This document shows positions 1-9,878 of a DNA stretch of 64,000 bases, in pieces (the stretch's first letter is position 1; every line of letters begins with the position of its first letter). The notes under the pieces are model-generated. The model saw only the letters and a program-made list of their open reading frames with translations. It had not been told where the DNA came from and did no database searches. Location: assembly GCF_002858925.1 (NCBI RefSeq), contig NZ_PJRS01000009.1, positions 1-64,000 of the forward strand. Direction: 5' to 3'. Source of the stretch: Caulobacter zeae (GTDB lineage: Bacteria; Pseudomonadota; Alphaproteobacteria; Caulobacterales; Caulobacteraceae). A program made the translations under genes and the position numbers.

Positions 1-115
1 GGGAGGTGTCCGCGAAGCGGACGGAGGGGGGCCGTTTTCAGCTCTCGAGGCGTCGGAAAGTCTCCCCCCACCGATCGCTGACGCGATCGCCTCCCCCACA
101 GGGGGAGGTTCCTCC
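1..115. repeat. Intergenic inverted-repeat element, copy 1
   Basis: GC-rich element with G-rich and C-rich arms (GGGAGG... and CCTCCCCCACAGGGGGAGG) around the core CGTTTTCAGCT at 33-43, the reverse complement of AGCTGAAAACG. The CGATCG-containing arm matches the elements near 6.5, 18.7 and 49.9 kb. It resembles the Caulobacter intergenic repeat class described from C. crescentus, but no GANTC is visible in this copy. It ends just before the tgt stop codon, so it may form a hairpin at the 3' end of the tgt transcript. Confidence 0.7.
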
Positions 116-1231
116 TCAACCGCCCTTCTGGCGCGCCGCGAAGTCCCGGCGGAACTGCTCGAAACGCCCCTCTTCGATGGCCGCGCGCATGGCGGCCGTC
201 AGGGCCTGGAAGAAGGCGATGTTGTGCCACGACAGCAGCACCTGCCCCAGGATCTCCTCGGCCTTGAACAGGTGGCGCAGATAGGCCTTGGAATAGTCGC
301 GGCTGGCCGGGCAGTCGCTGGTCGGATCCAGCGGGCTCTCGTCCTCGGCGAAGCGGGCGTTCTTGATGTTGATCGCCCCGTCCCAGGTCCAGGCCTGGCC
401 GTGGCGGCCCGAGCGGGTCGGCAGCACGCAGTCGAACATGTCGACGCCGCGATAGACGGCCTCGACCAGGTCGATCGGCTTGCCCACGCCCATCAGGTAT
501 CGCGGGCGATCGGCCGGCAGCAGGCCCGGCGCGTAGTCCAGCACCTCGCACATCGCCTCGTGGCCTTCGCCCACGGCCAGGCCGCCGATGGCGTAGCCGT
601 CGAAGCCGATCTCCTGCAGGCGCTCGGACGACTCGCGGCGCAGGTTCTCGAAGGTCGAGCCCTGCTGGATGCCAAACAGGGCCTGGGTGTACCGCGCGCC
701 GAAGGCGGTCTTGGAGCGCAGGCCCCAGCGCGCCGAAAGCTCCATCCCCTCGCGGGCCCGCTTCTCCTCGGCCGGCCAGGCCACGCACTCGTCCAGCTGC
801 ATGACGATGTCGGATCCCAGCAGGTCGGCCTGGATCTCCATCGACCGCTCGGGGCTCAGCACGTGCTTGGTCCCGTCGATGTGGCTGGCGAAGGTCACGG
901 CCTCTTCGGTGACCTTGCTGATCCCCGACAGGCTCATCACCTGGAAGCCGCCGCTGTCGGTCAGGATCGGCTTGTCCCAGCGCATGAACTTGTGCAGCCC
1001 GCCCAGGCGCTTCACCCGCTCGGCCGTCGGCCGCAGCATCAGGTGATAGGTGTTGCCCAGGATGATGTCGGCGCCCGTGTCCTTGACCTGGTCGACCGTC
1101 AGGGCCTTGACCGTGCCGGCCGTGCCCACCGGCATGAAGGCCGGCGTGCGGATGTCGCCGCGCGGGGTCTTCAGCACGCCCGTCCGGGCCTTGCCGTCCG
1201 TGGCTTTGATCTCGAAGGGAAAGGCGGCCAT
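116..1231 (-). CDS. tgt: tRNA-guanine transglycosylase (queuosine)
   Basis: Exchanges guanine 34 of GUN-anticodon tRNAs for the queuosine precursor preQ1. The 371-residue length is normal for bacterial Tgt. Visible hallmarks are TDSGGFQ (Asp92), the GIQQG loop near 188, GGLAVGE near 216 and the nucleophile region [10 protein letters not shown] (Asp267, Cys268). The C-terminal zinc site is unusual: the usual CxCxxC reads S305-D-C307-P-A-S310, while the distal His336 is kept, so two of three cysteine ligands are serine. It lies directly downstream of queA (the queA stop codon abuts the tgt ATG), so the two consecutive queuosine steps are almost certainly cotranscribed. Confidence 0.96.
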   Translation of the reverse strand: MAAFPFEIKATDGKARTGVLKTPRGDIRTPAFMPVGTAGTVKALTVDQVKDTGADIILGNTYHLMLRPTAERVKRLGGLHKFMRWDKPILTDSGGFQVMSLSGISKVTEEAVTFASHIDGTKHVLSPERSMEIQADLLGSDIVMQLDECVAWPAEEKRAREGMELSARWGLRSKTAFGARYTQALFGIQQGSTFENLRRESSERLQEIGFDGYAIGGLAVGEGHEAMCEVLDYAPGLLPADRPRYLMGVGKPIDLVEAVYRGVDMFDCVLPTRSGRHGQAWTWDGAINIKNARFAEDESPLDPTSDCPASRDYSKAYLRHLFKAEEILGQVLLSWHNIAFFQALTAAMRAAIEEGRFEQFRRDFAARQKGG

Positions 1232-2338
1232 CTAGACGGTCTCGGTTTCGGCGCGGAACAGCAGAGAGCCGTCGCCATAGGAATAGAAGCGGTAGCCCGT
1301 CGATATGGCGTGCTCATAGGCCGCGCGCATCGTCTTGCGGCCGGCAAATGCGCTGACCAGCATGAACAGGGTCGACTTGGGCAGGTGGAAATTGGTCATC
1401 AGCACGTCGACCGCCCGGAAACGATAACCCGGCGTGATGAAGATCGCCGTCTCGTCGGCGAACGGGCGGACAACGCCGTCCTCGCCCGTGGCGCTCTCGA
1501 TCAGGCGAAGGGACGTAGTGCCGACGCAGACGATGCGGCCGCCGGCGGCATGGACCGCGTTCAAGGCGTCCGCCGTCTCCTGGCTCACCTCGCCGAACTC
1601 GGCGTGCATCTTGTGCTCGGAAACCTCGTCGGTCTTCACCGGCAGGAAGGTGCCCGCCCCCACGTGCAGGGTGACGAAGTGCAGGGACACGTCCTTGGCC
1701 TTCAGCGCCTCCAGCAGGTCCGGCGTGAAGTGCAAACCGGCCGTCGGCGCGGCCACCGAGCCGTCCTCGCGGGCGTAGACGGTCTGGTAGTCGGCGCGGT
1801 CGCGGTCGTCCTCGGCCCGCTTGGCGGCGATGTACGGCGGCAGCGGCATCATCCCATGCCGGGCGATGCCGATGTCCAGGTCAGGACCCGACAGGTCGAA
1901 GGCCAGAACGACCTCGCCGCCCTCGTGCTTCTCGACCACCGTGGCGTCCAGGCGCTCGGCCTCGCACGCGACCGAGCCCTCGGCGGCGAAGGCCACGCGG
2001 TCGCCGGCCTTCAGGCGCTTGCCCGGGCGCATGAAGGCGCTCCAGCGGTCGGGGGCGATGCGGCGGTGCAGGGTCGCCTCGACGGCCACCGGGGTTCCGT
2101 CGGCTCCGCCGGTCGTGCGCCCCTCGCGCAGGCCCGACAGGCGCGCGGGGATCACCCGGGTGTCGTTGAACACCAGGGCGTCGCCGGCGCGCAGGAAATC
2201 GGGCAGCTCGCGGACGATGTGGTCCTCGAGGTCCTGCCCCGGGCGCACGACGAGAAAGCGCGCGCTGTCGCGCGGCTCGGCCGGGCGCAGGGCGATGTTG
2301 TCGTCGGGAAGGTGAAAGTCGAAGTCGGAAAGGCGCAT
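1232..2338 (-). CDS. queA: S-adenosylmethionine:tRNA ribosyltransferase-isomerase
   Basis: Transfers and isomerises the ribosyl moiety of SAM onto preQ1-tRNA to give epoxyqueuosine, the step after Tgt. The protein has 368 residues. Family signatures include the N-terminal [39 protein letters not shown] and the C-terminal [19 protein letters not shown]. It is the first gene of a two-gene unit, with tgt starting immediately after its stop. The ATG at 2338 is chosen because the conserved N-terminus begins there. About 150 bases separate it from a divergent gene, and I see no clear promoter there. Confidence 0.96.
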   Translation of the reverse strand: MRLSDFDFHLPDDNIALRPAEPRDSARFLVVRPGQDLEDHIVRELPDFLRAGDALVFNDTRVIPARLSGLREGRTTGGADGTPVAVEATLHRRIAPDRWSAFMRPGKRLKAGDRVAFAAEGSVACEAERLDATVVEKHEGGEVVLAFDLSGPDLDIGIARHGMMPLPPYIAAKRAEDDRDRADYQTVYAREDGSVAAPTAGLHFTPDLLEALKAKDVSLHFVTLHVGAGTFLPVKTDEVSEHKMHAEFGEVSQETADALNAVHAAGGRIVCVGTTSLRLIESATGEDGVVRPFADETAIFITPGYRFRAVDVLMTNFHLPKSTLFMLVSAFAGRKTMRAAYEHAISTGYRFYSYGDGSLLFRAETETV

Positions 2339-2487
2339 GGGCCGGCTTCAAGGCCACGAAGGGGGCGCAAGGTCAAGGCGCGGCGCGGCCGCTTCGGCGC
2401 CGCGCGGCTGCGCAACCGCCCTCCCAGGTCCCTCGAAATGTACGCCGGCTTACACGACCGTCGTCGGCTCGTGCTAAGGGCGAAGTC

Positions 2488-3468
2488 ATGCAACTGATCC
2501 TGCACCTTGCCCGCCTCTTCTGCCGCGGCACGGCCCTGGCCCTGGTCCTGCTGGCCCTGGCGCTCGGCCTGGCCGGCCTCGGCGGCGCCTTCAGCGACCG
2601 GCTGGACGTGGCCAACCACTTCGCGCCGGTCTGGCTGGTGGTGGGCCTCGCCGGCGCCCTGGTCGGGGCCGTCGTCTCGCGGCGCAGCGAGCGCTGGGCG
2701 ATCATCGTCATGGGCGTCATCGCGATCCTGGCCCACGGCGGCCTGATGGCGCCGGAACTGATCGCGGCCCAGACCCGCAAGCTCGATCCGGGCCCCGCCA
2801 CGCTGAAGGTCATGCAGTTCAACGTCTGGGCCTCGAACGACGACCCGACGGAGGCGCTGGAATGGGTGCTGGCCGAAGACCCCGACGTCCTCTTCGTCGA
2901 GGAAGGCGGCGGCAGCGCCTGGCCGCTGATCGGCCCGCTGCGCCGGCTCTATCCGTTCGTCGTCTCCTGCGTGGGCAACACCCGCCCGTGCGACACCTGG
3001 ATCTTCAGCAAGAAGAAGATGGTCGCCCGGGGCGGCGTCTATGATCGCGAGCGACCGCTGTCAGTGGCCTGGGCCACCCTGGCCGATGCGAACGGCCCGT
3101 TCACGGTGGTGGCCACCCACTATGTCTGGCCGATCCCGGCCGGCGCCCAGCAGGCCCAGAGCCGTCGCCTGGCGCAGATGCTGGACGGCTTCGACAAGAA
3201 GGCGATGATCGTCGCCGGCGACTTCAACTCGACGCCCTGGTCGTGGAGCCTGCGGCGTCAGGACAGGCTGTTTGGCCTGGAGCGGCGCACGCTCGCCCTG
3301 CCCTCCTGGCCGTCGGGCTCGTTCACCCGCCTGCTGAAGGCGCCCTTCCCGTTCATGCCGATCGACCACCTCTACGCCGGCAAGCAGTGGAAGACGGTGT
3401 CGGTCAAGCGCGGCCCGCACCTGGGCTCGGACCACCGGCCGGTGGTGATCACGCTCAGGCGCGGGTGA
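2488..3468 (+). CDS. Membrane-anchored endonuclease/exonuclease/phosphatase-family hydrolase
   Basis: 326 residues. The first 90 hold two or three hydrophobic helices, then an EEP-fold domain follows. Its signatures are VMQFNVWASN (start of the fold), VVATHYVWP, VAGDFNSTPWS and the C-terminal GSDHRPVVITL, which carries the catalytic Asp-His pair. The domain follows the transmembrane segments, so it probably faces the periplasm. The substrate cannot be told from sequence; relatives act on DNA, phosphoinositides or sphingolipids. The 3' end overlaps the convergent HD gene by 14 bases. Confidence 0.8.
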   Translation: MQLILHLARLFCRGTALALVLLALALGLAGLGGAFSDRLDVANHFAPVWLVVGLAGALVGAVVSRRSERWAIIVMGVIAILAHGGLMAPELIAAQTRKLDPGPATLKVMQFNVWASNDDPTEALEWVLAEDPDVLFVEEGGGSAWPLIGPLRRLYPFVVSCVGNTRPCDTWIFSKKKMVARGGVYDRERPLSVAWATLADANGPFTVVATHYVWPIPAGAQQAQSRRLAQMLDGFDKKAMIVAGDFNSTPWSWSLRRQDRLFGLERRTLALPSWPSGSFTRLLKAPFPFMPIDHLYAGKQWKTVSVKRGPHLGSDHRPVVITLRRG

Positions 3469-4027
3469 GTTCGGCGATCTCGGCGGCGAGGTTGCGAAGG
3501 GCCTGGGCGTCCAGCGCCTTCGCGAAAGCGGGATCGGGAAACAGCACCGGCGCGGCCAGGAAGCTTTCCAGCACCCTGGCCCGGCCAGCGCGATATATCT
3601 CCTCCGGCACGGCCGCGTACTCCTCGCGGATAGCCTGGGCATAAGCGGCGTAGGCTTCGGGCGCCGCGCCAAGGATCGACAGGTCGATCGACACCATCAG
3701 GGCGCCCAGCCGGTCGCCCGCCTCCACCGTGTGGCCCTTGGTCAGCAGGATGAGGCGCTCGACCTCGGCGATGTCGGCTTCGGGCGCCTCGGCCGCGGCC
3801 AGGGCCTCGCGGGCCAGGTCGGCGCTGCGGGCCTCGTTGTCGGGACGAAGCGGGTCGTAGACGGCGTCGTGCCACCAGATCGCCTGGACCAGCAGGTCGC
3901 GCTCGCGATCGCCCAGTCCGTCGACCGCCGCCAACCTGGCCAGGCAGTCGTCGATGTGAGCCTGCGTATGATAGCGCCGATGCGCCTCCTGGTAGGCGGC
4001 GCGCGGCGGATCCGGATGAACGATCAT
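3455..4027 (-). CDS. HD-superfamily metal-dependent phosphohydrolase
   Basis: 190 residues. Histidine and aspartate clusters of the HD fold are visible: YHTQAHI near residue 19, WWHDAVYD near 51 and NEARSA further on. This arrangement matches the small predicted HD hydrolases of the COG4339 type, whose substrates are mostly unknown. It overlaps the end of the convergent EEP gene and starts beside the terminator of the downstream cyclophilin gene, so it is probably a single-gene transcript. Family assignment is good; function is open. Confidence 0.75.
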   Translation of the reverse strand: MIVHPDPPRAAYQEAHRRYHTQAHIDDCLARLAAVDGLGDRERDLLVQAIWWHDAVYDPLRPDNEARSADLAREALAAAEAPEADIAEVERLILLTKGHTVEAGDRLGALMVSIDLSILGAAPEAYAAYAQAIREEYAAVPEEIYRAGRARVLESFLAAPVLFPDPAFAKALDAQALRNLAAEIAELTRA

Positions 4028-4036
4028 GCCGCCTCC

Positions 4037-4079
4037 AAAGAAAAGGGCCCCTTTCGTTTCCGAAGGGGCCCTCTTTTTG
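4037..4079 (-). terminator. Intrinsic terminator of the cyclophilin gene
   Basis: AGGGCCCCTT (4044-4053) pairs perfectly with AAGGGGCCCT (4063-4072) across a 9-base loop. On the minus strand the stem is followed by TTTTCTTT, just past the stop codon of the 4083-4550 gene. A T-run on the other side (TCTTTTT) would let it work in both directions. Confidence 0.85.
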
Positions 4080-4082
4080 ACT

Positions 4083-4550
4083 TTAGGCGTCGGCGGCGAT
4101 CTTGGCGCTGACGATCTTGCCCGGCGCGCGGGGCGGCTCGCCCTTGGGCAGGCTGTCGACGTGATCCATGCCGTCGGTGACCACGCCCCAGACGGTGTAC
4201 TGCTTGTCGAGGAAGGTGGCGTCGTCGAAGCAGATGAAGAACTGGCTGTTGGCCGAGTTCGGATCCGGCGTGCGGGCCATCGAGCAGACGCCGCGGACGT
4301 GCGGCTCGGCCGAGAACTCGGCCTTCAGGTCGGGCTTCGAGGAGCCGCCGCGGCCGGTGCCGGTCGGATCGCCGCCCTGGGCCATGAAGCCCGGGATCAC
4401 GCGGTGGAAGACGACGCCGTCATAGAAGCCCTCGCGGACCAGTTCCTTGATCCGCTCGACGTGGCCGGGGGCCAGGTCGGGACGCAGCTGGATGGTGACC
4501 GGACCGGTCTCGAGCGTCAGGATCAGGGTGTTTTCGAGGTCAGCCGACAT
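4083..4550 (-). CDS. Cytoplasmic peptidyl-prolyl cis-trans isomerase (cyclophilin)
   Basis: 155 residues from the ATG at 4550; an upstream in-frame ATG at 4583 would add 11 non-conserved residues. Cyclophilin signatures are VVFHRVIPGFMAQGGDPTGTG, with the catalytic Arg and the FMAQ strand, then NSQFFICFDD and VWGVVTDGMD. It has no signal peptide, so it acts in the cytoplasm as a PpiB-type foldase. It is the third of three consecutive cyclophilin genes on this strand; the other two carry export signals. It ends in a strong terminator. Confidence 0.92.
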   Translation of the reverse strand: MSADLENTLILTLETGPVTIQLRPDLAPGHVERIKELVREGFYDGVVFHRVIPGFMAQGGDPTGTGRGGSSKPDLKAEFSAEPHVRGVCSMARTPDPNSANSQFFICFDDATFLDKQYTVWGVVTDGMDHVDSLPKGEPPRAPGKIVSAKIAADA

Positions 4551-4645
4551 GGTCGTCCCTTCGGTACGGGGTTTGGCGGGCATGCCCGCCGGAAAAATTG
4601 AGTCTGGCGCTGTTTAGCCCGCCGCAAAGCGGCTGTGAACCGCCG

Positions 4646-5533
4646 TTACTGAACGCTGACGGGCACTTCCAGGTCGCAGACCGAGAAATCCGCGCCCTTG
4701 GCCCGGCGCACGGCCGCGATCTGGCCCCGGAACCAGGCGCCATTCGGGTCGATCACCCGCACCTTGGGACGCTCGGCTTCCGGGATGTCGGACAGCAGGC
4801 GCACCCTGGTCATCTCGTCCTGCGGGTCGGGCACCGGCTCGCCGGTCTTGATGGCCCGCACCACCTCCAGGCCCGAGATCACCCGGCCGAACGCGGTGTA
4901 GCGCTTGTCCAGCGACGGATAGGGCTGGCGCATCAGGAAGAACTGGCTGTTGGCGCTGTCGGGCGCGTCGTCGCGGGCCATGCCCAGGACGCCCGGGCAG
5001 TAGGTCCCCCAGGCGGCGACCTTCTTGTCGCTGGTCATGGTGTTCCAGCTCAGCGCCTGGCTGACCACGGGCAGCGACCTCAGGAAGCCGACCTCCGTGC
5101 CGGCCGGCGAGGCGGCGACCACGAACGGCAGGGCCTGGTCGCGACGGAAGGTGAACTCGGCCTTGAGGTTGGGCTTGCTCGAAGCCCCCTGCCCGGTGTC
5201 CTCCGGGTCGCCGGTCTGGGCCATGAACCGGTCGATGACCCGGAAGAAGGTGCGCCGGTCGTAGACGCCCTCGCGGGTCAGCTCCTGCAGGCGCGCCACG
5301 TGGGCGGGCGCGACCTCGGGGACCAGTTCGACGAGGATCCGGCCCTTGGTGCTGTCGATGACCATCACCGTGTCCGGCGCGGGGGTGCGCCAGTCGGATT
5401 CGCGAGGACCGGCCGGCGCCGCAACGGCGGCGGCGGCGGTCTTGGCCCGCTTGGCCTTGGGCGCGGCCTGCGCCGCCGGAACGACCGCCGCGGCGGCCAG
5501 GAGAGCGACGGCGGAGACGATCGGCAGGCGCAT
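4646..5533 (-). CDS. Exported cyclophilin-type peptidyl-prolyl isomerase
   Basis: 295 residues with an N-terminal signal sequence (hydrophobic VSAVALLAAAAVVPAAQA), then an Ala/Lys-rich stretch and the cyclophilin domain. Visible motifs are TFFRVIDRFMAQTGDPEDTGQG, DSANSQFFLMRQPYPSLDKRYTAFGRVISG and a C-terminal extension ending DLEVPVSVQ. It is closely related to the next gene upstream: the two share the order of motifs, the EWRTP/DWRTP entry and the CDxEVP tail, so they are tandem duplicates. It probably helps fold periplasmic or outer-membrane proteins. The gap to the upstream paralogue is only 15 bases. Confidence 0.9.
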   Translation of the reverse strand: MRLPIVSAVALLAAAAVVPAAQAAPKAKRAKTAAAAVAAPAGPRESDWRTPAPDTVMVIDSTKGRILVELVPEVAPAHVARLQELTREGVYDRRTFFRVIDRFMAQTGDPEDTGQGASSKPNLKAEFTFRRDQALPFVVAASPAGTEVGFLRSLPVVSQALSWNTMTSDKKVAAWGTYCPGVLGMARDDAPDSANSQFFLMRQPYPSLDKRYTAFGRVISGLEVVRAIKTGEPVPDPQDEMTRVRLLSDIPEAERPKVRVIDPNGAWFRGQIAAVRRAKGADFSVCDLEVPVSVQ

Positions 5534-5548
5534 TCAGTCGACCTCGGC

Positions 5549-6382
5549 TTACTTGCTGACCTTCGCGGGTACTTCCACGTCGCAGATGTTGTAGCCGGCG
5601 CCAAGCTCGGCCTGCTTCTTCTTGACGACTTCGGCGAAGGCGGCGCTGCGGGTGTCCATCACCTGCACGGTCGGGCGCTTGTCGGCCGGGATGTCGGCGA
5701 GCACCTTGACGCTCAGCATCTTGTCCTGCGGGTCAGCGACCGGCTCGCCGGTCTTGATGGCGCGCACGACTTCCAGGCCCGACAGCACGCGGCCAAAGCC
5801 GGTGTAGGCCTTCTCCAGCGACGGATAGTGCTGGCGCATGAAGAAGAACTGGCTGTTGGCGCTGTTGGGGTCGCCGGCGCGGGCCATACCCAGCACGCCG
5901 GGGCAGAAGTTGGCCCAGGCCTGCACCTTGCCGTCGGCGGTCATGGCCGCCAGCATCGACGACTGGCTGGTCACGGCCAGCGGGCCGACGAATCCGGTCT
6001 CCAGCGAGCCGACCTTGCCGGCCGGTGCGAACGAACCGCCCGAACCGGGGCGGCGGAAGCTGAACTCGGCCGTCAGGTCGGGCTTGTCCGAGCCGCCGGT
6101 GCCGTCGTTCTTGGGGTCGCCCGTCTGGGCCATGAAGGTGTCGATGACGCGGAAGAAGGTCAGGCCGTCATAGAAGCCGGCCCGCGCCAATTCGCGCACG
6201 CGCTCGACATGGCCCGGCGCGGCCTCGGGAACCAGCTCGGCGACGATGCGACCCTTGTTGGTCTCGACGACCAGCACGTTCTCCGGATCGGGCGTACGCC
6301 ATTCGGCGACTTGAGCGGAGGCGGCCGTAGCCGAAACGAGCGCCAGGGCGGCGACGCCGAGAACGCGGAACGCAGACTTCAT
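5549..6382 (-). CDS. Exported cyclophilin-type peptidyl-prolyl isomerase
   Basis: 277 residues from the ATG at 6382, chosen because MKSAFRVLGVAALALVSA then SAQ makes a clean signal peptide; the open frame extends 33 codons upstream with no signal-like sequence. The cyclophilin core shows LTFFRVIDTFMAQTGDPKNDG, NSANSQFFFMRQHYPSLEKAY and GRVLSGLEVVRAIKTGEPV. The tail NICDVEVPAKVSK parallels its downstream paralogue at 4646-5533. It is probably the first gene of a three-cyclophilin transcript and acts in the periplasm. Confidence 0.9.
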   Translation of the reverse strand: MKSAFRVLGVAALALVSATAASAQVAEWRTPDPENVLVVETNKGRIVAELVPEAAPGHVERVRELARAGFYDGLTFFRVIDTFMAQTGDPKNDGTGGSDKPDLTAEFSFRRPGSGGSFAPAGKVGSLETGFVGPLAVTSQSSMLAAMTADGKVQAWANFCPGVLGMARAGDPNSANSQFFFMRQHYPSLEKAYTGFGRVLSGLEVVRAIKTGEPVADPQDKMLSVKVLADIPADKRPTVQVMDTRSAAFAEVVKKKQAELGAGYNICDVEVPAKVSK

Positions 6383-6484
6383 GGATTTCCCCGAACAGAT
6401 CTCGTCGCCCCGCGTAGAACGGGCGGAGCGGAACCACAAGCTTTGTCGATGATTTCGGCCACTTGTGGGCGATGGGCGCAACGG

Positions 6485-6604
6485 ACCTCCCGCTTGGGGG
6501 ATGCGATCGTGCAGCGATCGGTGGGAGAGAACTTCAGGCGCAGCGGCAGCTGAAAACGCCCCCCTCCGTCGCCTTCGGCGACACCTCCCCCAGCGGGGGA
6601 GGAT
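6485..6604. repeat. Intergenic inverted-repeat element, copy 2
   Basis: Same element as copy 1 in the opposite orientation: an arm with GCGATCG...CGATCGG, the core AGCTGAAAACG at 6548-6558, then CCCCCCTCCGTCGCC and the CACCTCCCCCAGCGGGGGAGG hairpin. It lies between the coaD stop codon and the start of the cyclophilin cluster. Confidence 0.7.
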
Positions 6605-6611
6605 CTTTGGG

Positions 6612-7100
6612 TCACCGCGCCTTGATCTTGGCGATCAGGTCGGTGGCGACGCCGGGGCTGACGAACTTGCCGACTTCGCCGTCGAGCGAGGCGATTTCCT
6701 TGACCAGCTTGGAGGCGATGGCCTGGTGGCGCGGGTCGGCCATCAGGAAGACGGTCTCGATCTCGCGATCCATCTGCTGGTTCATCGCGGTCATCTGGAA
6801 TTCGTATTCGAAGTCGGCCACGGCCCGCAGGCCGCGGACGATCATCTGGGCGTTCACCTCGCGGGCGAAGTGGATCAGCAGGCTGTCGAAGGGGCGGACC
6901 TCGATGGCCGCACCCTTCAGGTGGGCCGTCTCGCGTTGCAGCATGGCGACCCGCTCGTCGAGCGAGAACAGGGGGTTCTTGCCGATGTTGACGGCTACCC
7001 CGATGACCAGCTTGTCCACCAGCTTGACCGCCCGACCGATGATGTCGAGGTGGCCGTTAGTGACCGGATCGAAGGTCCCGGGATAAAGACCGATACGCAT
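6612..7100 (-). CDS. coaD: Pantetheine-phosphate adenylyltransferase
   Basis: Penultimate step of coenzyme A synthesis: ATP plus 4'-phosphopantetheine gives dephospho-CoA. The 162 residues are typical. The nucleotidyltransferase signature GLYPGTFDPVTNGHLDI (TxGH motif) opens the protein, and the RGLRAVADFEYEFQM region and VFLMADPRHQAIASKLVKE end follow the family pattern. It lies 21 bases downstream of gyrA on the same strand, so it is probably cotranscribed with it. Confidence 0.96.
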   Translation of the reverse strand: MRIGLYPGTFDPVTNGHLDIIGRAVKLVDKLVIGVAVNIGKNPLFSLDERVAMLQRETAHLKGAAIEVRPFDSLLIHFAREVNAQMIVRGLRAVADFEYEFQMTAMNQQMDREIETVFLMADPRHQAIASKLVKEIASLDGEVGKFVSPGVATDLIAKIKAR

Positions 7101-7121
7101 GAAACCCCCTGCGCCTTTGAC

Positions 7122-9878
7122 TTACGGGGTCTCGTCCGCCCCGTTTGCGTCGTCCTGCCCTTCGTCGCCGCCGGCCTCGGCCAGACGTTCGACGCTCACG
7201 ACATGCTCGTCCGCCGCCGTGCGGAAGACGGTTACGCCCTGAGTATTCCGCGCCGCAACACGAATTTGCGCGACGGGGCACCGTATCAGCTGACCCGCGT
7301 CCGTCACCAGCAGGATTTGGTCGCTTTCATCGACCGGGAACGAGCCCACCAGCTTGCCGCCGCGCTTGGACAGGTCCTGAGCCGCGAGGCCCTGGCCGCC
7401 GCGACCGGTGCGGCGGAAGTCGTAGGCGCTGGTGCGCTTGCCGTAGCCTTCCGACGAGATGGTGAGGATGATTTCCTCGGCCGCGCCCAGCTCGGCGATG
7501 CGCTCGACCGTGAGAGTGGCCTCGCCGGCCTCTTCGTCGGTCTCCTCCGGCGCGGGGGCCTCGTCGCCCTCCTCGCCGTTGGCGGCGCGCAGCAGGGCGC
7601 GCTGGTGCTTGAGATAGGCGGCGCGTTCGGCCGGGGTGGCGTCGACGCTGCGCAGCACGGCCATCGAGATGACGGTGTCGCCCGAGGCCAGCTTCACGCC
7701 GCGCACGCCGGTGGAGTCGCGGCTGGCGAACACCCGCACCTCGTCGACCGAGAAGCGGATGCAGCGGCCGGCCGCCGTGGTCAGCAGCACATCCTGGTCG
7801 CCGTTGCAGACGGCGACGCCGACGATGCCGTCGCCTTCGTCCAGCTTCATGGCGATCTTGCCGTTGCGGCGGACGTCGACGAAGTCCGACAGCTTGTTGC
7901 GACGCACGCTGCCCGAGCGGGTGGCGAACATCACGTCCAGGCCGTCCCAGGTGGCCTCGTCCTCGGGCAGGGTCAGGATCGAGGTGATCGTCTCGCCCGG
8001 CTCGATCGGCAGCAGGTTCACGAACGCCTTGCCGCGCGAGTTGGCGGCGCCCAGCGGCAGGCGCCACACCTTCATCTTGTAGACCTTGCCGCCCGAGGTG
8101 AAGAACAGCAGCGGCGCGTGGGTCGATGCCGAGAACACGCGGGTGACGGCGTCCTCGTCCTTGGTGGCCATGCCCGACTTGCCCTTCCCGCCCCGGTGCT
8201 GGGTGCGGTAGTTGGCCAGCGGCGTGCGCTTGACGTAGCCGCCCATGGTCACGGTGATCACCATGTCCTCGCGGACGATCAGGTCCTCGTCTTCCATGTC
8301 GGCGTCGCCGTCGACGATCTGGCAGCGGCGCGGAATGGCGAACTTGTCCTTCACCTCGACCAGTTCCTCGCGAACCACGGCCATGATGTTGGCGCGGTCG
8401 GAGAGCAGTTCGAGATAGCCGCGGATGGCTTCGGCCAGCAGAGCGGCCTCGTTGCCGATCTCGTCACGGCCAAGGCCGGTCAGGCGCGACAGGGTCAGGG
8501 CCAGGATGGCGCGGGCCTGCTCGTCGGTCAGGCGGATGAAGTCGCCGTCTTCCAGCACCGAGCGCGGGTCGGCGATCAGCTCGACAAGCGGCAGCATGTC
8601 GCCCATCGGCCAGGCCTTGGCCACCAGGCGCTCACGCGCCTCGGCCGGGTCCTTGGACGAGCGGATGATGTGGATGAACTCGTCGATGTTGGCCACGGCG
8701 ATAGCCAGACCGACCAAGACGTGGCCGCGGTCGCGGGCCTTGCCCAGCTCGAACTTGGTGCGGCGGACGACGACTTCCTCGCGGAACTCGACGAACACTT
8801 CCAGGAGCTTGCGCAGGCCCATCTGCTCGGGACGGCCGCGGTTCAGGGCCAGCATGTTGACGCCGAACGAGCTTTGCAGCGCCGTGAAGCGGTAGAGCTG
8901 GTTGAGGATCACCTCGCCCGAGGCGTCGCGCTTGAGCTCGACCACGATACGCATGCCGTCGCGGTTGGACTCGTCGCGGATGTCGGCGACGCCCTCGATC
9001 TTCTTGTCGCGGACCAGCTCGGCGATGTGCTCGACGAGGTTGGCCTTGTTCACCTGATACGGGATCTCGGTGATGATGATGGCTTCGCGGCCGGTGCGGA
9101 TCTCGTCGACGCTGGCCACGCCGCGCATGACGACCGAGCCGCGGCCGGTCAGCAGCGCGTTGCGCGGCGGCGAGCGGCCGATGATCTCGCCGCCGGTCGG
9201 GAAGTCCGGGCCGGGCACGAGGTCGAGCAGCTGGTCGGTGGTGACCTCGGGCTCGTCGATCAGCAGCAGGCAGGCGTCGATGACTTCGCCCAGGTTATGC
9301 GGCGGAATGTTGGTGGCCATGCCGACGGCGATGCCGCCCGCGCCGTTGACCAGCAGGTTGGGGATCCGCGACGGCAGGACGGTGGGTTCCTGCTCCTTGC
9401 CGTCGTAGTTGTCGGCGAAATCGACCGTGTCCTTGTCCAGGTCGGCCAGCAGCGACATGGCCGGCGGCGCCATGCGGCACTCGGTGTATCGCATGGCGGC
9501 AGGCATATCGCCGTCGACCGAGCCGAAGTTGCCCTGGCCGTCGATGAGCACCAGGCCCATCGAGAACGACTGCGTCATGCGCACCAGGGTGAAGTAGATC
9601 GAGGCGTCGCCGTGCGGGTGATACTTACCCATGACGTCACCGACGACGCGGGCCGACTTGACGTACGGGCGCTCGGGCGTCTGGCCCTGCTCGTGCATCG
9701 AGAACAGCACCCGGCGGTGCACCGGCTTGAGGCCGTCGCGCGCGTCCGGAAGGGCGCGGCTGACGATGACGCTCATCGCGTAATCGAGATACGAGCGGCG
9801 CAGCTCGTCCTCGATGTTGATCGGGGCGATGTCTCCGCGCGGCCCTTCGGGAGGCAGAGTGTTTTGATCGTCGTTCAA
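7122..9878 (-). CDS. gyrA: DNA gyrase subunit A
   Basis: 918-residue A subunit of the type II topoisomerase that introduces negative supercoils. The winged-helix/tower core shows [14 protein letters not shown] and the active-site [10 protein letters not shown] (Tyr131). C-terminal beta-pinwheel repeats follow, with GyrA-box-like QHRGGKGK near 560. The best start is TTG at 9878, because conserved sequence runs from there without another start codon and no good ribosome-binding site is seen. The quinolone region reads GDASIYFT: Ala92 and Phe96 stand where E. coli has Ser83 and Asp87. An acidic insert ([19 protein letters not shown]) interrupts the C-terminal domain. A CcrM site (GAATC, 9897-9901) lies just upstream. 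Confidence 0.97.
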   Translation of the reverse strand: MNDDQNTLPPEGPRGDIAPINIEDELRRSYLDYAMSVIVSRALPDARDGLKPVHRRVLFSMHEQGQTPERPYVKSARVVGDVMGKYHPHGDASIYFTLVRMTQSFSMGLVLIDGQGNFGSVDGDMPAAMRYTECRMAPPAMSLLADLDKDTVDFADNYDGKEQEPTVLPSRIPNLLVNGAGGIAVGMATNIPPHNLGEVIDACLLLIDEPEVTTDQLLDLVPGPDFPTGGEIIGRSPPRNALLTGRGSVVMRGVASVDEIRTGREAIIITEIPYQVNKANLVEHIAELVRDKKIEGVADIRDESNRDGMRIVVELKRDASGEVILNQLYRFTALQSSFGVNMLALNRGRPEQMGLRKLLEVFVEFREEVVVRRTKFELGKARDRGHVLVGLAIAVANIDEFIHIIRSSKDPAEARERLVAKAWPMGDMLPLVELIADPRSVLEDGDFIRLTDEQARAILALTLSRLTGLGRDEIGNEAALLAEAIRGYLELLSDRANIMAVVREELVEVKDKFAIPRRCQIVDGDADMEDEDLIVREDMVITVTMGGYVKRTPLANYRTQHRGGKGKSGMATKDEDAVTRVFSASTHAPLLFFTSGGKVYKMKVWRLPLGAANSRGKAFVNLLPIEPGETITSILTLPEDEATWDGLDVMFATRSGSVRRNKLSDFVDVRRNGKIAMKLDEGDGIVGVAVCNGDQDVLLTTAAGRCIRFSVDEVRVFASRDSTGVRGVKLASGDTVISMAVLRSVDATPAERAAYLKHQRALLRAANGEEGDEAPAPEETDEEAGEATLTVERIAELGAAEEIILTISSEGYGKRTSAYDFRRTGRGGQGLAAQDLSKRGGKLVGSFPVDESDQILLVTDAGQLIRCPVAQIRVAARNTQGVTVFRTAADEHVVSVERLAEAGGDEGQDDANGADETP

